A stretch of DNA of 64,000 bases from Coriaria nepalensis (lineage: Eukaryota > Streptophyta > Magnoliopsida > Cucurbitales > Coriariaceae), in assembly GCA_027186245.1 (NCBI GenBank), contig CP114487.1, forward strand, positions 1,364,001 through 1,428,000, given 5' to 3'. The notes beneath the pieces were generated by a model, which made no database searches, was not told where the DNA came from, and worked only from the letters and a program-made list of their open reading frames with translations. The position numbers were made by a program, and so were the translations under genes. Positions 36,603 to 50,763 of the stretch are shown one piece after another; position 1 is the first letter of the stretch; each line of letters starts with the position of its first letter.

Positions 36603-38565
36603 GTTATCTGAAGGCTTGGCACATGGCTTTTGAAGTTCTTCTGCTTCTCGTATAGCCTGAACTGATGCAATAAGGTTCCCCTAGATTATACATAGAAGAA
36701 GGCTTTATCTTTTCTTGCTTTTACAGCTTATAGCTTTGGTATTCGATAGGTGCTAAATGTTGTTGTTTTCTCGTTCTGTTGCTGAAATAGAAAAAAGCAA
36801 AGTAATAATAGAAGTTTAAGTTTGAATGATTCAATCGTCATGTTAGAAAAATCCTTGTCGATGTAAGCATGACATTGCAATCTAGACAACTAAGGAACGA
36901 CAGATCTTTCCGATGTTAACCTTGTTTTTAACTTTACCGTCTCTCGTAATTTCCAGGCTGTTTTCGCTTCTTGTCATGACTCATAAGCCGTTTGGTCCCC
37001 TGAATAGAATCCATGTTTCTAATTCAGCACCTTCATGGATTGGAGCGCAGTTTCTTGGATTTTTTTGTGCGTCAAACTCCCTTTTCGTTTTGGTCGGATA
37101 ATTGCCCTTAACATTGGCTGATCCTGCTTGAAGTTGTAAATTAATGGACCACCCATTTGATTTTAACAGTCTTTATGAATGGAATCTAATATCTTAATCT
37201 TGTCTACAGTGTCTTCTGTCCGACAAACCATGCTATTCATGGGCCATGGCCTAAAAGCAAAAGCCCACGTGAGAGAGAGAACCGGACCCACTTTACGAGT
37301 CCGGACTAGGTTTACTTCAAGCCCACAGTCTGTACCACAGCCGTCTTGTCTTCTTCCATTCAACATGTCATTGCTTCATCAGCTTTCTCCACGTATGTGT
37401 TTGTCCATTTGATCTATACTTGGGGATGGCGTGTTAGAAACGTACGCTCTTGAATTGTAATTTTCACATACGGAGACGGCATAATTAGATAATTTATTTT
37501 ATTGATTGGGATATCTCAATCTGCCTTGATCGTGTTGTTGAAAACAGAAAAAAAGAAAAGCAGAGGAACAAAAACCAAAGCATGATGCAACCATCCATCC
37601 ACGTATTCCGGGAAAGTGGTGGTATTCATGTTTTTAAATACTTAAAAGAATCTAGCAGCAAGACCACGTTACATTTGTTCGGGATCGATGAGAAAGCTCA
37701 AGTTGGTAATATGAAACAAACATGGAGTTAGTTATGTGGTCCTTGCGGGGCCCCGATTAAAGATGTTATGAGACTACCATTAGAATATTCGCAAAGGATT
37801 TCTAGGCCCATATGATAATATACTTTTTAATTAGTATCTAGAAGTTGGGGGTTTCTGGCAGTATTTACTATCTAGTCTAGATAGTGAGAAGTTGGGACTG
37901 AGGCGCAAAGGGCGACACGTCATTCCATTTGTGTTCTCGCAGAGAGAGAGAGAGAGAGGATGTACAGGTTACGGAATAGGTAGACCTTCTTATCAATAAG
38001 AGATGGCCACCTATTTATGTGATTTCATTTTCGAATATTTTTTTCAAAGCAAATCACACTAGTACTAAACAAACAAAGAAATCTGACAAAGGAACAATAA
38101 AGAGAGAGCCGGTGGCGGAGGGGCCCGCACTTGCAAATGAGATTGCAGAACCAGCGACCACTTGGACCCCACTCAAGTTGGATAGGAGTTTTCAAAAAGC
38201 TTTAAGGGGACTCCTATTAGATATCACTATTAGTGCCCTTATTCAAGCCAAACTCCCTACCAAAAAGTAAAAAGAAAAAGCATAGAAATTAATATTATAA
38301 GAACTACAATTTACTAGAAGACCTGATCTTTCTTCTGCTGAAAATTACAACTATATAGAAATATATGTATTTATATTACCTCTAGCAGCGCAAAACAGTA
38401 TACAGAACTCTATTGATACTCCTACTCTTATGTAAAATGAAAAAGCCTTTTAGTTGAGCAAAATTTCCTACCATTTTTTTGTCTTTTTTTTTTTCTTTTC
38501 CTAATCTATATGCTTTACCGAGAATGCCTCGACTGCTGGACACCTTCACCATAGAGATCGATCAT
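36603..38565. other. Intergenic between PHT1 and PEPC kinase 3' ends
   Basis: Convergent 3' UTRs and unique DNA. Small open frames here show no family resemblance. Confidence 0.5.
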
Positions 38566-39798
38566 TCAGTTATTTGGATTGCCACCGTTTGTTATCCAAT
38601 GATGTCCTGCAAACAACAATAGAATCAATATTAGTTCTCTACTTTCCCGGATCATATTTTTTGATCAAATCAATAATGATATCTAAACAGACTTAACTAA
38701 ATCCCCAACGAACAAGGAAACTGACGAAAGGGAGAGCTAAGAGTAGTTTTGATTGAAAACATATTGACAGCTGAATTGAAGAAAAAAACTTTTGCGCGTT
38801 CAGCTCTGTTGTAGGAATTAATCCTACTAGGCTAGTATGATTGAGAGTATGTACAAGACGAGTATTGATTAGAGATGAAAACAGACAGATTAATTTTGGG
38901 TTTGGAGCAGATTTTTTATAATCAGTTTATGATTTTCTAATATTTTCTCAACAGCCAAACAAAATGTATGCAAAGCGAGAATTTCGAATTCAACTAAAGC
39001 AAAGGAAGGCTTACTTATAACTTGATCGGCAGAGAATCTTCGGGAGACATCCTTACAGAGCATCTTCCTTAGCAAATCTTTGGCCTCCGGTGATACCGAT
39101 CGGAATAACTTAGGCGGAAACCTCAGATTGGCTCTGAGAACCGCCTGGAAGATCTCCACCGCCGATTCTCCATAGAAGGGCGGGAATCCGGCTAACATTA
39201 TGTACAAAACGACGCCAGCGCTCCACACATCGACCTTTTCCCCGTAATTTCTTCCAGCCAGCACCTCGGGAGCAACGTAATAGGGTGTTCCGACGACTCC
39301 GGTCATGGATTCTTCCCCCGGCCTGAAAAACTCGGCAGATCCAAAATCTGCGAGCTTCACGAAATCTCTCTGGAAGAGAATGTTATCCGGTTTAATATCG
39401 CGGTGAGCGACTCCAAGGCGGTGGCAGTGAGCCACTGCATGCATGAGCTGAGACATGATCGAAGATGCTTCTGACTCGGTGAAGACTCCGAGCGTGACTC
39501 GGTGATGCAGATCGGAAGGAGAGCACAGATCTACAACCATATGAAGATGCGAATCGTCTTCGAACACATCGTGTAGAGTAAGAATGTGAGGGTGAGGTGT
39601 GAGAAGTTCGAGAATCTTCGGCTCCGTGAACATGCATTGCGCGTCGAGTGAGTCGCCAGCCGAAACGATGCGCTTGTCTATGGCCTTGACGGCGTAGGAT
39701 TCGCCGGAATTTTCAGAGACGCACCGAGAAACAGTGCCGAATCGTCCCCGGCCAATCTCTTCGCAAACTTGGTAGTTCCTCTTCAATTCCTGGCTCAT
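38566..39798 (-). CDS. PPCK: Phosphoenolpyruvate carboxylase kinase (PPCK)
   Basis: Two exons, 39798-39015 and 38606-38566, giving 274 aa, which is the usual size of PPCK: a bare Ca2+-independent kinase domain of CDPK ancestry without autoinhibitory or EF-hand regions. Visible motifs: YQVCEEIGRGRFGTVSRC (P-loop, about residues 9-26), catalytic Lys in YAVKAIDKR, HRDIKPDNILF, DFGSAEFF, GVVGTPYYVAPEVL, and DVWSAGVVLYIMLAGFPPFYGE. The late intron splits SADQVI from the final RHHWITNGGNPNN, a conserved PPCK position. The enzyme phosphorylates the N-terminal Ser of PEP carboxylase and relieves malate inhibition; it is regulated mainly by transcription and turnover. An in-frame upstream Met exists at about 39976, but MSQEL at 39798 fits the family. 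Two P1BS motifs lie upstream. Confidence 0.93.
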
Positions 39799-39855
39799 CA
39801 CTCCTCTACTCCGCTTCTTTTCTTTTTCTTTCGGTAGTGGGTTACTTAAAGAACG

Positions 39856-39863
39856 TTTTATAT
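39856..39863 (-). promoter_or_regulatory. TATA box of PPCK
   Basis: TATAAAA read on the minus strand about 60 bp upstream of the PPCK ATG. The leader would be very short if this is the core promoter, so an alternative start further upstream is possible. Confidence 0.4.
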
Positions 39864-39931
39864 GGGGTTTTAGGTGCTTTAAATGAAGAGCCAAAAAAGA
39901 AAAAAAAAGTAAAGATTTCGGAATGTCTAGA

Positions 39932-39939
39932 GAATATTC
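39932..39939. promoter_or_regulatory. P1BS-type motif upstream of PPCK (proximal)
   Basis: GAATATTC, a perfect palindromic match to GNATATNC, about 134 bp upstream of the PPCK ATG. PPCK genes are known phosphate-starvation-induced genes in Arabidopsis. Confidence 0.5.
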
Positions 39940-40111
39940 GACGGTTGAGAGAGCATGGATTCCGTAACTAGTAAACAACGTATTGTATCAAACATCTGTA
40001 CAAAGTCGGTACGGTAGTTACTGATTTTCTGTTTACAAGTTCGTTTTGCAATCGGTTACGAATTCTGTTACAGCCTAATTTCAGCATTTTACCCGTTTGG
40101 TGATTCTTTCA

Positions 40112-40119
40112 GAATATGC
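40112..40119. promoter_or_regulatory. P1BS-type motif upstream of PPCK (distal)
   Basis: GAATATGC, a second GNATATNC match, about 315 bp upstream of the PPCK ATG and 180 bp from the proximal copy. Confidence 0.45.
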
Positions 40120-41158
40120 GTTTTTGAGCCGAGAACGAGATTTATTTATTTATTATTTATTTAAAAATTATTATATTTTATACTATATATATATTTGAGG
40201 AGGAGATAGCTTTTTGGGTCTTCGAGAAACCGTAGAGACCTCATTAGTCATTATAGGTAAACCAATTCATGTGATCAATTTTTATATTTTTCCCTTTTTT
40301 TGGTTCAAGAAAAAGATGGTTCATTCATATATATATATATATATACACACACAAATACAATTCTAGTGAACATCAGAATACATGTTTAATTCAAACTATG
40401 AAAAACTTTTGACTAAACGGCACTTCGTCCTATTAAACTGCCATCTTATTAGTGACAGAGAATACACTCCTTTTGCAACGTGACCCTTTGTGGACAGGAT
40501 CACTTGGAGGGAGGAGTATTGCTTCCTATGCACAGCAATACCCATGCCAAATGATTCGTTCGTTTGGGGTAAAAGAAAGCATGCTTAAGTTTGGCAAGAA
40601 AAATCACACAAAGACATGAAGCAGTAGCTACGATTTTGACTCTTTGAAACCAAACAGGATCCCGCGGGAATTCGAAAATTTGAAAACAGTATTCACGAAT
40701 TACTTGCCCAGGATACTGAAAGCTGGATTGATCAAACGAATGGAATTCACATTACACTATTGTCTAACAATTAGCACATTGTCATAAGTGTAGTAAAATT
40801 CCACAGGTTCAATAAAAGAGGCTTCATAATTCCAATGGAAACCAATTGCCGATAGATGATAATGGCAGCATGATACAATGAAGATAACCGGAAACTTGAT
40901 ACAGTTATGCGATGATGATTGTATGCCAGTGTTTATAGTAAATGCAAAAAGGTAAAGTCATATTTAATATGCACCTGACGGTTTTCAAAACAATTAGAAG
41001 CAGCAAATTAAAAATCCCCCTCCAGAAGTAGCTTTGTTGCCATTAACAGTTCCTCTCGACATCAATTTAACAATGACATTATTCAAAACGCAGCCACTTC
41101 TAGGCCACACGGTAAAATCTAGTCTTACTCTAAAAAACTAGATTAAGGAGGCAGCCAT
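40120..41158. other. Intergenic between PPCK promoter and MDH 3' end
   Basis: AT-rich, with a short (TA)n run at about 40327-40346 and the 3' UTR of the minus-strand MDH gene. No gene seen. Confidence 0.5.
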
Positions 41159-43568
<2,410 letters not shown>

Positions 43569-43891
43569 TTGGAATGGATCGAGGATCGGACAAAGCAAGA
43601 ATCGATAAGGTAAAAGATAGCAGCAGAGACTGTGATTCAACCAAAGCGGTATGCGGTGAGAGTGTGAGAGGTTCCGGTTTTATTAGCGTCGAAAGTGCTG
43701 TTCCCAATGAGATACCGATACGTGCCATGTGATAGCAAACGACGTCGTTACATCCATAGATATGCTGAGATTTTCTGTGAGCTTAAACGCCGTCGTTCAT
43801 CAGCTTTAAACTACTTATCTAACTTCGCTTATTTGAAAAGCAAGAAGTAGCAATGGGAGGGACCACGTGGTTCGTGCGTGATCCATGCAGC

Positions 43892-43899
43892 GCATATTC
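43892..43899. promoter_or_regulatory. P1BS-type motif upstream of MDH
   Basis: GCATATTC fits GNATATNC and lies about 325 bp upstream of the MDH ATG. A single match in a window this size is not rare in AT-rich DNA, so this is weak alone. Confidence 0.3.
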
Positions 43900-44559
43900 T
43901 GTTTAGATCCCATCCACATGACATCATCTACCTCTCTTTTTCTTTTTCTCGTTTAGCAATTAGGCAAGTGTCATGCGGGTTTTCCTATATTCTTTTCTGT
44001 CTCTCTCCCTTCTTTTTCTAATAGCTCATGCTTTCACCTAAAGCATAAGATTAATGAAGTTGAAGCTGAGGTTGTGACAGCAAGTCAAAGTCAAGCACCA
44101 GACGGTGGGGGAGTTACAAACCTGAAAACGACAAGTTCGTATATTAAGAGATGATAATTTTTGGTTACATAAGACGATTACTTGCTGCGAACATGGTAGT
44201 ATGACAGTTTGTTGATGTTTCTAAGAATCTTGAGATTGTTCTTTCGTTTGTATTTAATTGTTTAGTAGTAGCTACCATCCGGTTTTACTGCCTTACTAAT
44301 ACATAAATTTCTGTAAGACGTACTCCATTATCTATCGGTGTGATGAATTATACTATAAATGTGATGTTTGTGATTGTGAATCGGGAGATTTAGTTAAATG
44401 ATTTTATGTTACAATTTTTTTTGTCAAATAATCTCATTTTGATTATTTTGTTAAATGACTTTATATTTCTTATTATTTATTTGTATTTACTTTTGTTCGT
44501 ATTATTGTGTCCCTTGTTGTTATGAATAATTGGCATTTACGTTAACTTGATGTAAAAAA

Positions 44560-46110
44560 TGTCTTCTTTCATGGGTTTCTCTTTGAGAAAGTCTATATGG
44601 AGCAACCCCCATGCTACATTGATCCGTAATTCCCAACTCATGTATGTTGCTTACAACGTGCTCTTTATGGCCTTAAATTGGCTCATCGAATATGGTTTCA
44701 ATATTTCAGCCAATTTTTGCTTGGCATTGGGTTTATTGCTAGTCGTGCTGATTCCTCTCTCTTTGTCTATCATAGTCCTCATGGTGTTATTTATCTTCTC
44801 CTATATGTCGATGATATGGTAATAATGGGAGGTAAATCTTCTATGCAGCATTTTCTCATTGATCGGCTGGCCAAATAATTTTCCATGAAGGATCTCGGTG
44901 ATCTATACTATTTTTTAGGGATTGAAGTTGTTAGAAATGACGAGGGTTTTTTTCTCAGCCAAGGCAAATATGCACTTGATCTGTTGACTCGAGCAGAAAT
45001 GGTGGATTGCAACCCTATCTCAACTCTTTTTTTGGTGGGATCTCATCTAACCAATTCTGTGTACTTCCTATTCAGATGCTACACAATTTCGTTCTCTCGC
45101 TAGTGCATTACATTATTTGACTCTTACACTGCCAGATTTATCCTATAATGTTTACTTTATATGCCAATTTCGTTCTCTCGCTAGTGCATTACAATATTTG
45201 ACTCTTACACGACCGGATTTATCCTATAATGTTTACTTTATATGCCAATACATGCACCAAATCTTGCTCCAAACATATTGATATTGACTATCATTTTGTT
45301 TGGAAACTTATTGCTCGAAGGGTTATTAGTCTCAGCTTTGTCCCCTCGCACCTACGGGCTGATGTTTTCATGAAAGTGGTGGGCAAATTATAGTTTTTAC
45401 TGCATCGTTCTACCATGCCAACTTTGAGGGGGGATATTAGAGGACGATCTGCTTCCTCTGATTATGACCAAGATATCAGTAATCCTCCAGAATTGTAGAA
45501 GTTTGTTTTCCTTGTATATTTGTTTCCATATTTGTAACTGTACAACTACCATGTATTTTATGTCTATAAATGAATATCTCCTCAAAGAATATTTGGTTAG
45601 GCATTTCCTTTACACTCCTGCTCTTCTATGCGACAATATTGGTGCCACTCATCTAAGCCTCAATCCTGTCCACCACTGTGCAAAGCACATTCAGATTGAT
45701 CTATATTTCATTCGGGATTTGGTTCAAAAAGGTAAACAATGGGTCCAACATACGCACTCATGATCAACTTGCCGACCTTCTTGCAACAGCATTGTCATGT
45801 CAATGGACTCTTTACCTCACCAACAGGATTGTGCTTGCTGATGAACCTCACTCTTGAGAGGGCGTATTAAGATTAGTCAACTAAACTAGCAAAACACAGC
45901 CCAGATTAAAGCAAGACAGTAAGGTATATTCAAGACTGCATCGATCAAGGACCTGATTTACCTCATAATGTTTTCCATATCTATATAGGCGATTAATGTA
46001 ATTCATTAAATCCAATTACCATACATTGCTGTATATATATATACCACTGTTATCTTAATAAAAGAACGAATCAGCTTTTACACTTGCAATATCCTCTTTA
46101 ATATATACAA
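44560..46110 (+). mobile_element. Ty1/copia retrotransposon debris (RT, RNase H and LTR-like pieces of at least two copies)
   Basis: Broken frames encode copia reverse transcriptase: SRADSSLFVYHSPHGVIYLL, the catalytic YVDDMVI, and [18 protein letters not shown], then [18 protein letters not shown]. An in-frame TAA and frame changes interrupt them. At 45260-45430 an RNase H C-terminal piece ([27 protein letters not shown]) leads to a polypurine tract (GAGGGGGGA) and LTR-like DNA. At 45620-45860 a second RNase H end (CDNIGATHLSLNPVHHCAKH) leads to another purine tract (TTGAGAGGGCG) and LTR-like DNA with TATATAGG at about 45983. Two ends in series mean two elements or a rearranged one. It is not coding for any functional product. 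Confidence 0.8.
45085..45246 (+). repeat. 81-bp direct tandem duplication inside copia debris
   Basis: Bases 45085-45165 and 45166-45246 are near-identical (both begin AATTTCGTTCTCTCGCTAGTG and end ATATGCC), with only a few substitutions, indicating a recent local duplication after the element had decayed. Confidence 0.9.
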
Positions 46111-46478
46111 ACCCTGTCCACATCCTTTTCACGAATCCAATCTTAACAAAACACACGAGAATTCTGAATCTTCAAGCCCGCTTTACATAAAAATCAACTC
46201 CTTAAAAGACGGCGGAGCTATCTCAAGTCGGCTTATAAATGAAGCTCTACCAGTTAACATAAAATTCATATATTTTTTAGATCGCATCTGTAATAATAGT
46301 AACCCACATATATTTCATTAATTTATATAAACCAAGTGGAGTACTATCTTCTCTCTATTCATTCCCTGTACATATATATAATTGAAAAAAATAAAAAACT
46401 GAAATCTTCAAGCATCTTGTTTATATCACCCCCAATTAGGAAAAAAAAAATAAAAGAAAAAAATAAAAATAAAAATGT

Positions 46479-47057
46479 TCACGTACTTCGTGCCAACATC
46501 TCCTGGAATTCAAGAATGGACCTCTCCTTCTGCAACTTCATATCACGTCGGAAATTACTTATAAAATCCTCGGCTCTTTCATCGACGCATCGAAGCTGCG
46601 GAGAAGAAGCAACCACTGCATTCCAGGCATCTTCAACACTGTACATACTCTTGCTCGTCTTGTCAGGCACAGCAGCCTTACCCTCGACCACTGTCTTCTT
46701 ACCTTTACTAGTTTCTGCAATATTAGTGGGTGCAGTTGACTTCGACTTCGACTTTGCATACAACTCGTCAATTTGTATGGCGGAAAAATTGTTGTTACGG
46801 AAGTGTGTGTGGTGGTGATAGATATGGTGGTAGTTGTGAGTATATGAAGGATTAGTGAGGGAGCGTGGCCATAGTTTGGACGGGATCAAGAGACGGAATA
46901 GAGATCGTACGGTGGATGTGAGGCGATGCGTGGCGGTTCGTATGGTGGTCGGGAGGTTGTGCTGGTGGATTTTGCATTGAACTGTGGCCGTGAAGCTTTT
47001 CCATGCTTTCATAACTAGGGAAGAAACCTTTTTCTTTGTTAGATTCAAGCGAGACAT
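46479..47057 (-). CDS. DUF761 (cotton-fiber-protein-like) family protein
   Basis: An intronless protein of 192 aa from the ATG at 47057. The N-terminus is basic and Trp-containing (KKKVSSLVMKAWKSFTATVQ), as in DUF761 proteins; the middle is His/Ser/Lys-rich and low in complexity; the last 35 or so residues carry the family hallmark, VDERAEDFISNFRRDMKLQ followed by ERSILEFQEMLARST. The domain has no known biochemical activity; family members are induced in various growth and stress settings. The frame extends upstream to 47201, but the extra 48 residues do not resemble the family. Function is unknown. Confidence 0.85.
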   Translation of the reverse strand: MSRLNLTKKKVSSLVMKAWKSFTATVQCKIHQHNLPTTIRTATHRLTSTVRSLFRLLIPSKLWPRSLTNPSYTHNYHHIYHHHTHFRNNNFSAIQIDELYAKSKSKSTAPTNIAETSKGKKTVVEGKAAVPDKTSKSMYSVEDAWNAVVASSPQLRCVDERAEDFISNFRRDMKLQKERSILEFQEMLARST

Positions 47058-47890
47058 GATCAAGGCTTCCCTGATGGAAGAAACACAGAAGAAAATGCAT
47101 GCAATTCTTGCTTTTGTAAAGAGAAAAAAGTTGCGTTGATGAGAGCGTATGAGGTGTTTTCTTTGACAAGGATGCAATTCTTGCTTTCGGCAAAAATGCA
47201 CTGTCGAAGCAATAACGTGGGTCCTAAGTTTTAGTGAAGACGAGCAATTAAATAAGTAGCACTAACATTTTATCGATTCATTTTTGGATTGCCAAATCAT
47301 ACACTTCATAATCTAGGCTGTGTCTGGGGGCCACTTATCTTTACTAGAGCAGCCAGCAGGGACGGCAAACTTTACAGGTTGTAATGTTGGTACTTTCAAA
47401 GTACCCTTTTTTATAGAACATTATTTCATGCCTTGAGTGCTTGAAGTGACAAAAGCCATCAATGAGCTGCATGCTTTTACGTATAGAATGTGGCCTTAAC
47501 AAGAAATTATTAAGCAAGAAGCCGATCAAATATTTAATGCAATTTTGCAATTTAGTTGGATCCAATTTAATAAAGATTAGTGACCCAAATTACATGAAAT
47601 GTTTATTTGGATAAGCCAGGTAAACTCACATTAAGGTACGTAGGGAAATAAATTATTTATTTTTTCTTATTATTGCATGCAGTTCATTCTTTAACCTAGG
47701 GCTCATATATCAAAGTCTTTCATTCCCGCAGACAGGCTAAGTTTTAAGACACTAGGTTACAGTTCCAAACTAGCTAAAGCCCAGCATCCTTCATGAACAT
47801 AAGGCAAAAGGCCCTTTTATTTCCCTACCATACTGTTTTATTACATGCTAATTACTGATTAACCCAGCCTCGTCAGTTAAATTTTTGACT
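47058..47890. other. Intergenic between DUF761 promoter and legumin 3' end
   Basis: No gene seen; the upstream region of the DUF761 gene and the likely legumin 3' UTR. Confidence 0.45.
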
Positions 47891-49721
47891 TCAATCGTCC
47901 CTACCCCTACGGCTACGCTCACCCTGGTCCTGGTCCCGTGATCTGGATTGACCGGTGCTGAACACACCCTGCTCCTGCCTCCTATACTTCAACGTCCTCG
48001 CCTCCTCTCTTGACAAGTGGTAAGCGTTGACCAACACGTCCTCTGGCAATGCCCTGATGGCAGACACTCTTCCTGCAAGCTGGTTAGTCATGGCGTTCTC
48101 GCTTGTCTTGAATGCTATCCATTCGAACCCTTCGTTTCCTGCTCTCTTCAACACCACGTACGCTTGTGGTACTATCAGTATCTGACCCTCCTCCAGCTCC
48201 CCGTCGAACACGTTCTGCCCTTTGTCGTCCACGATCTGGAGCCGTCCGTTGCCACGTGTCACGTAGATGACACTGTGGCTGTTCAAGTTGTACTGGGGTC
48301 CCACAATCGCGTTCTGCATGCACGCAGGAAACAATAGCCAATTAATTAATTAATTAGCAAGTTCTCTTTTTTTTTGTCGTATAATGTGTCGTTAGTTAGT
48401 TATAAGGTAGTTGCGTACGCTGTAGAGGACGCCTCGCTCTGCGCTGAGCTTGATGTGGTGGAGGATGGGGAAGTTGTAGCTGTTGAGGGTGGTCAAGCGG
48501 CCGGCACGTGGGTTGAAGATGTCTGCGCGGTGTGAGTCAGCGATGTTGTGTCGGAGTCTGAGTGTGCAGATGGTTTCATCGAAGCCGTTGCCGTAACCTC
48601 CGTAACGTCCGCTTCTAGAGTACTGTGATCTGCTTCTCTGTCGCTCTTCTCTCTCCTCTTCTTGTTCGTAATCTGGACGGAGCACTTGAAGGTCCTGTTC
48701 CACTCTGACGATTCTGTCCCGCTGGTCGCCCTCTCCCTGCAATCTTCTCACCAGCTGGTTGTCAATGTTGAAAGCGTCCTGTAGTATCTCCTCGTCGAAT
48801 CCGCTGAAAATGTTGCGTCCTTGTCTTCCTCCTTCGCTTGATCTCCTGCTGCTCTGTCTCTCGTACCTTCCGCTCTTCTCGAAGGCTTGCTCTGGGTTTC
48901 CAGCAAGATAGAATTTCTGGAAATACCCCCCCAAAAGAAAAAAGGATAATTAGAAAATAAACTCTGATTGATGAACAAACTGATCTCAAGTTAATAAACT
49001 AATTGATTAATTAAATACTCTGAGGGTTTCGTCGAGCTGGTTGGCTTCGTTCCTCACGTCAAAGAGGGAGACCAAGACCAATTCAGATTGCTCGTCGTTG
49101 TAGATCCAGTGAGCAACTCCGGCCGGGATAGCGAGGATGTCACCTTGTCGGATTCTTCTGACCTTCTGGTGCTGATCTCTCTGGCCCTGTCCTCTTTCCT
49201 CTGAGCTTCCTCTATATGATCGAGATTGAGAGCGACCCGATTCTGATGTAAATGTCTCAGGGCATCCAGGGATGGCAGCTCCCTCAATACCCGTCCCTGC
49301 ATGCATAAAATCAACGGTCAGAGATTAATCGTAATTCATAATAAATCATAACTTTATAATTAATTATATGTGACGTGCCTCTAACGACATAGATTAGTCT
49401 AGGAGAGTTGGAGAATCCAGGCAACAAGAGGGCTTGGCGTTGGAGAGTGTAGCGAACGGCAGCAACTCCAGCGCATCGGAACTGATCGTCGTTTTGGTCC
49501 CAGATTTCAGTGAGACCAGCCTCAGATTCGATACGACGCTCAGGCCGAAGGGTGTTGAGGTTCTCGAGGCGGCACTGGTTCAATTGAGTGGATCGAGACT
49601 GACGTTGTTGATCATGTGGCGCTTGGCGTTGAGAGGATACGACTCCCTCTAGCTGGGCAAAGCAGCTGCCCAGGAAGAGGAGGCCTAAGGTAAGGCAAAG
49701 CAAGGAAGAAGAAGAAGCCAT
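47891..49721 (-). CDS. 11S globulin (legumin) seed storage protein
   Basis: Four exons: 49721-49379, 49296-49019, 48916-48419, 48313-47891; 513 aa. A signal peptide of about 22 residues ([16 protein letters not shown]) sends it through the ER to protein storage vacuoles. Two cupin barrels follow. The acidic chain has the Cys in NQCRLENL and the one in IPGCPETF; the Asn-Gly processing site lies at about residues 317-318 ([12 protein letters not shown]), after which the basic chain begins with its interchain Cys. The acidic chain's variable region is rich in Glu/Arg ([19 protein letters not shown]). Intron positions are those of four-exon legumins, but intron 1 (82 bp) starts with GC (GAG|GCACGT), the only site that keeps the frame. 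RY elements and a TATA box sit upstream as expected for embryo-specific expression. Confidence 0.94.
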
Positions 49722-49815
49722 TGGAGCTTGCTCGCTACAACTACTTCACCAGTGAAAAGAGAGGTAGAGAGTTCAAAACTAGACCGATGAATGAAATGGG
49801 GAATGGGAGTGACGG

Positions 49816-49823
49816 TATTTATA
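49816..49823 (-). promoter_or_regulatory. TATA box of the legumin gene
   Basis: TATAAATA on the minus strand, about 95 bp upstream of the ATG. Confidence 0.65.
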
Positions 49824-49841
49824 GGCGCGAAAGCGGGGTTT

Positions 49842-49946
49842 TGCATGGGGCTGGGACGTGACAAATGGTGGGTGTGAGGTTCTAGTGTAAAAACTTTGTT
49901 GCCCTTTGCAGAATTGCATGGATGTCTTTGTATGGTTTTTTGCATG
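49842..49946 (-). promoter_or_regulatory. Cluster of three RY (CATGCA) elements, legumin promoter
   Basis: CATGCA read on the minus strand at 49842-49847, 49915-49920 and 49941-49946, with an ACGT core (CACGTC, 49855-49860) between the first two. RY elements are bound by B3 factors (FUS3, ABI3, LEC2) and ACGT cores by bZIPs; together they define seed-maturation promoters. Confidence 0.7.
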
Positions 49947-50763
49947 ACTGCAGATTCCTTGTATTAGTTACACATAATATTTACTCTGCTTGGCATGTGG
50001 CGGTGATATGTCAGTCGGATCACTTTAAGAATTAAGGGCTTGATTCATTTACTGATTCTGATTTATTATTACAACATTCTGTTTGTGTTTTTTTGACACA
50101 TCCCTGCAAGTGCCACTACTTTGCTAGATTATAACAACCGTTTCTTCTAAGTTCCATTAATAATATATGATTATTGCCCGATTCAGAGTTTGAATACATC
50201 CGCTTAGAAGAATTGGAATCCGAATCTTTTGAAATTATTTTAAATGAGCATATGTTTATTAGATATATATTCTTAAATATACAGAGTATTTGGAACGGTC
50301 CACACTTTACGTGATACGTCAAAGTCTCGTTACCATCATAAACTTCACTTGTGCATATTAAGTAATTATCATGTAATTTATAAGCGGAGTTTGGTGCATC
50401 ACATCACCTTATCGTCGTCTGCATACAATTCAGTTTGTATACTACTTTCAGCCCAAGATTTATCGCGGGCCAAAATAATGCGAATAGGGCCCATTTTGAA
50501 GAATATAAAGAGCCGGATTTAGAGTGTGGTCTTCTTACAAAGCCCGCGTTCTCATTCGCTCCAAACGTTCTAATTGAAAGTTCCGGCCGTTGCAACCGAA
50601 GCCCAAAACTCACTGTTTTTACTCTTCTTGAGTCTTGACTTCCTGTGCAAATTCTAGTCCCGCTGTTTGTTACGTGAAAGAGCTTGAAATTCAACGGTTG
50701 AGTGCTACCGATAAGGCCGAAGAAGGGAAGAGGTGCTTGGTCGAACTATAGCCTTACAGAACC
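49947..50763. other. Intergenic, divergent promoters of legumin and AKR
   Basis: No gene seen; the upstream regions of two divergently transcribed genes. Confidence 0.5.

Noticed and set aside
38019..38270. 83-codon plus-strand frame after PHT1
   Set aside because: No recognisable motif and low-complexity start; looks like chance.
46336..46818. Plus-strand frame opposite DUF761
   Set aside because: Shadow of the minus-strand DUF761 gene, extended by A-rich 3' UTR.
47058..47201. Upstream N-terminal extension of the DUF761 protein
   Set aside because: Extra residues do not match the family; the ATG at 47057 precedes the conserved basic start.
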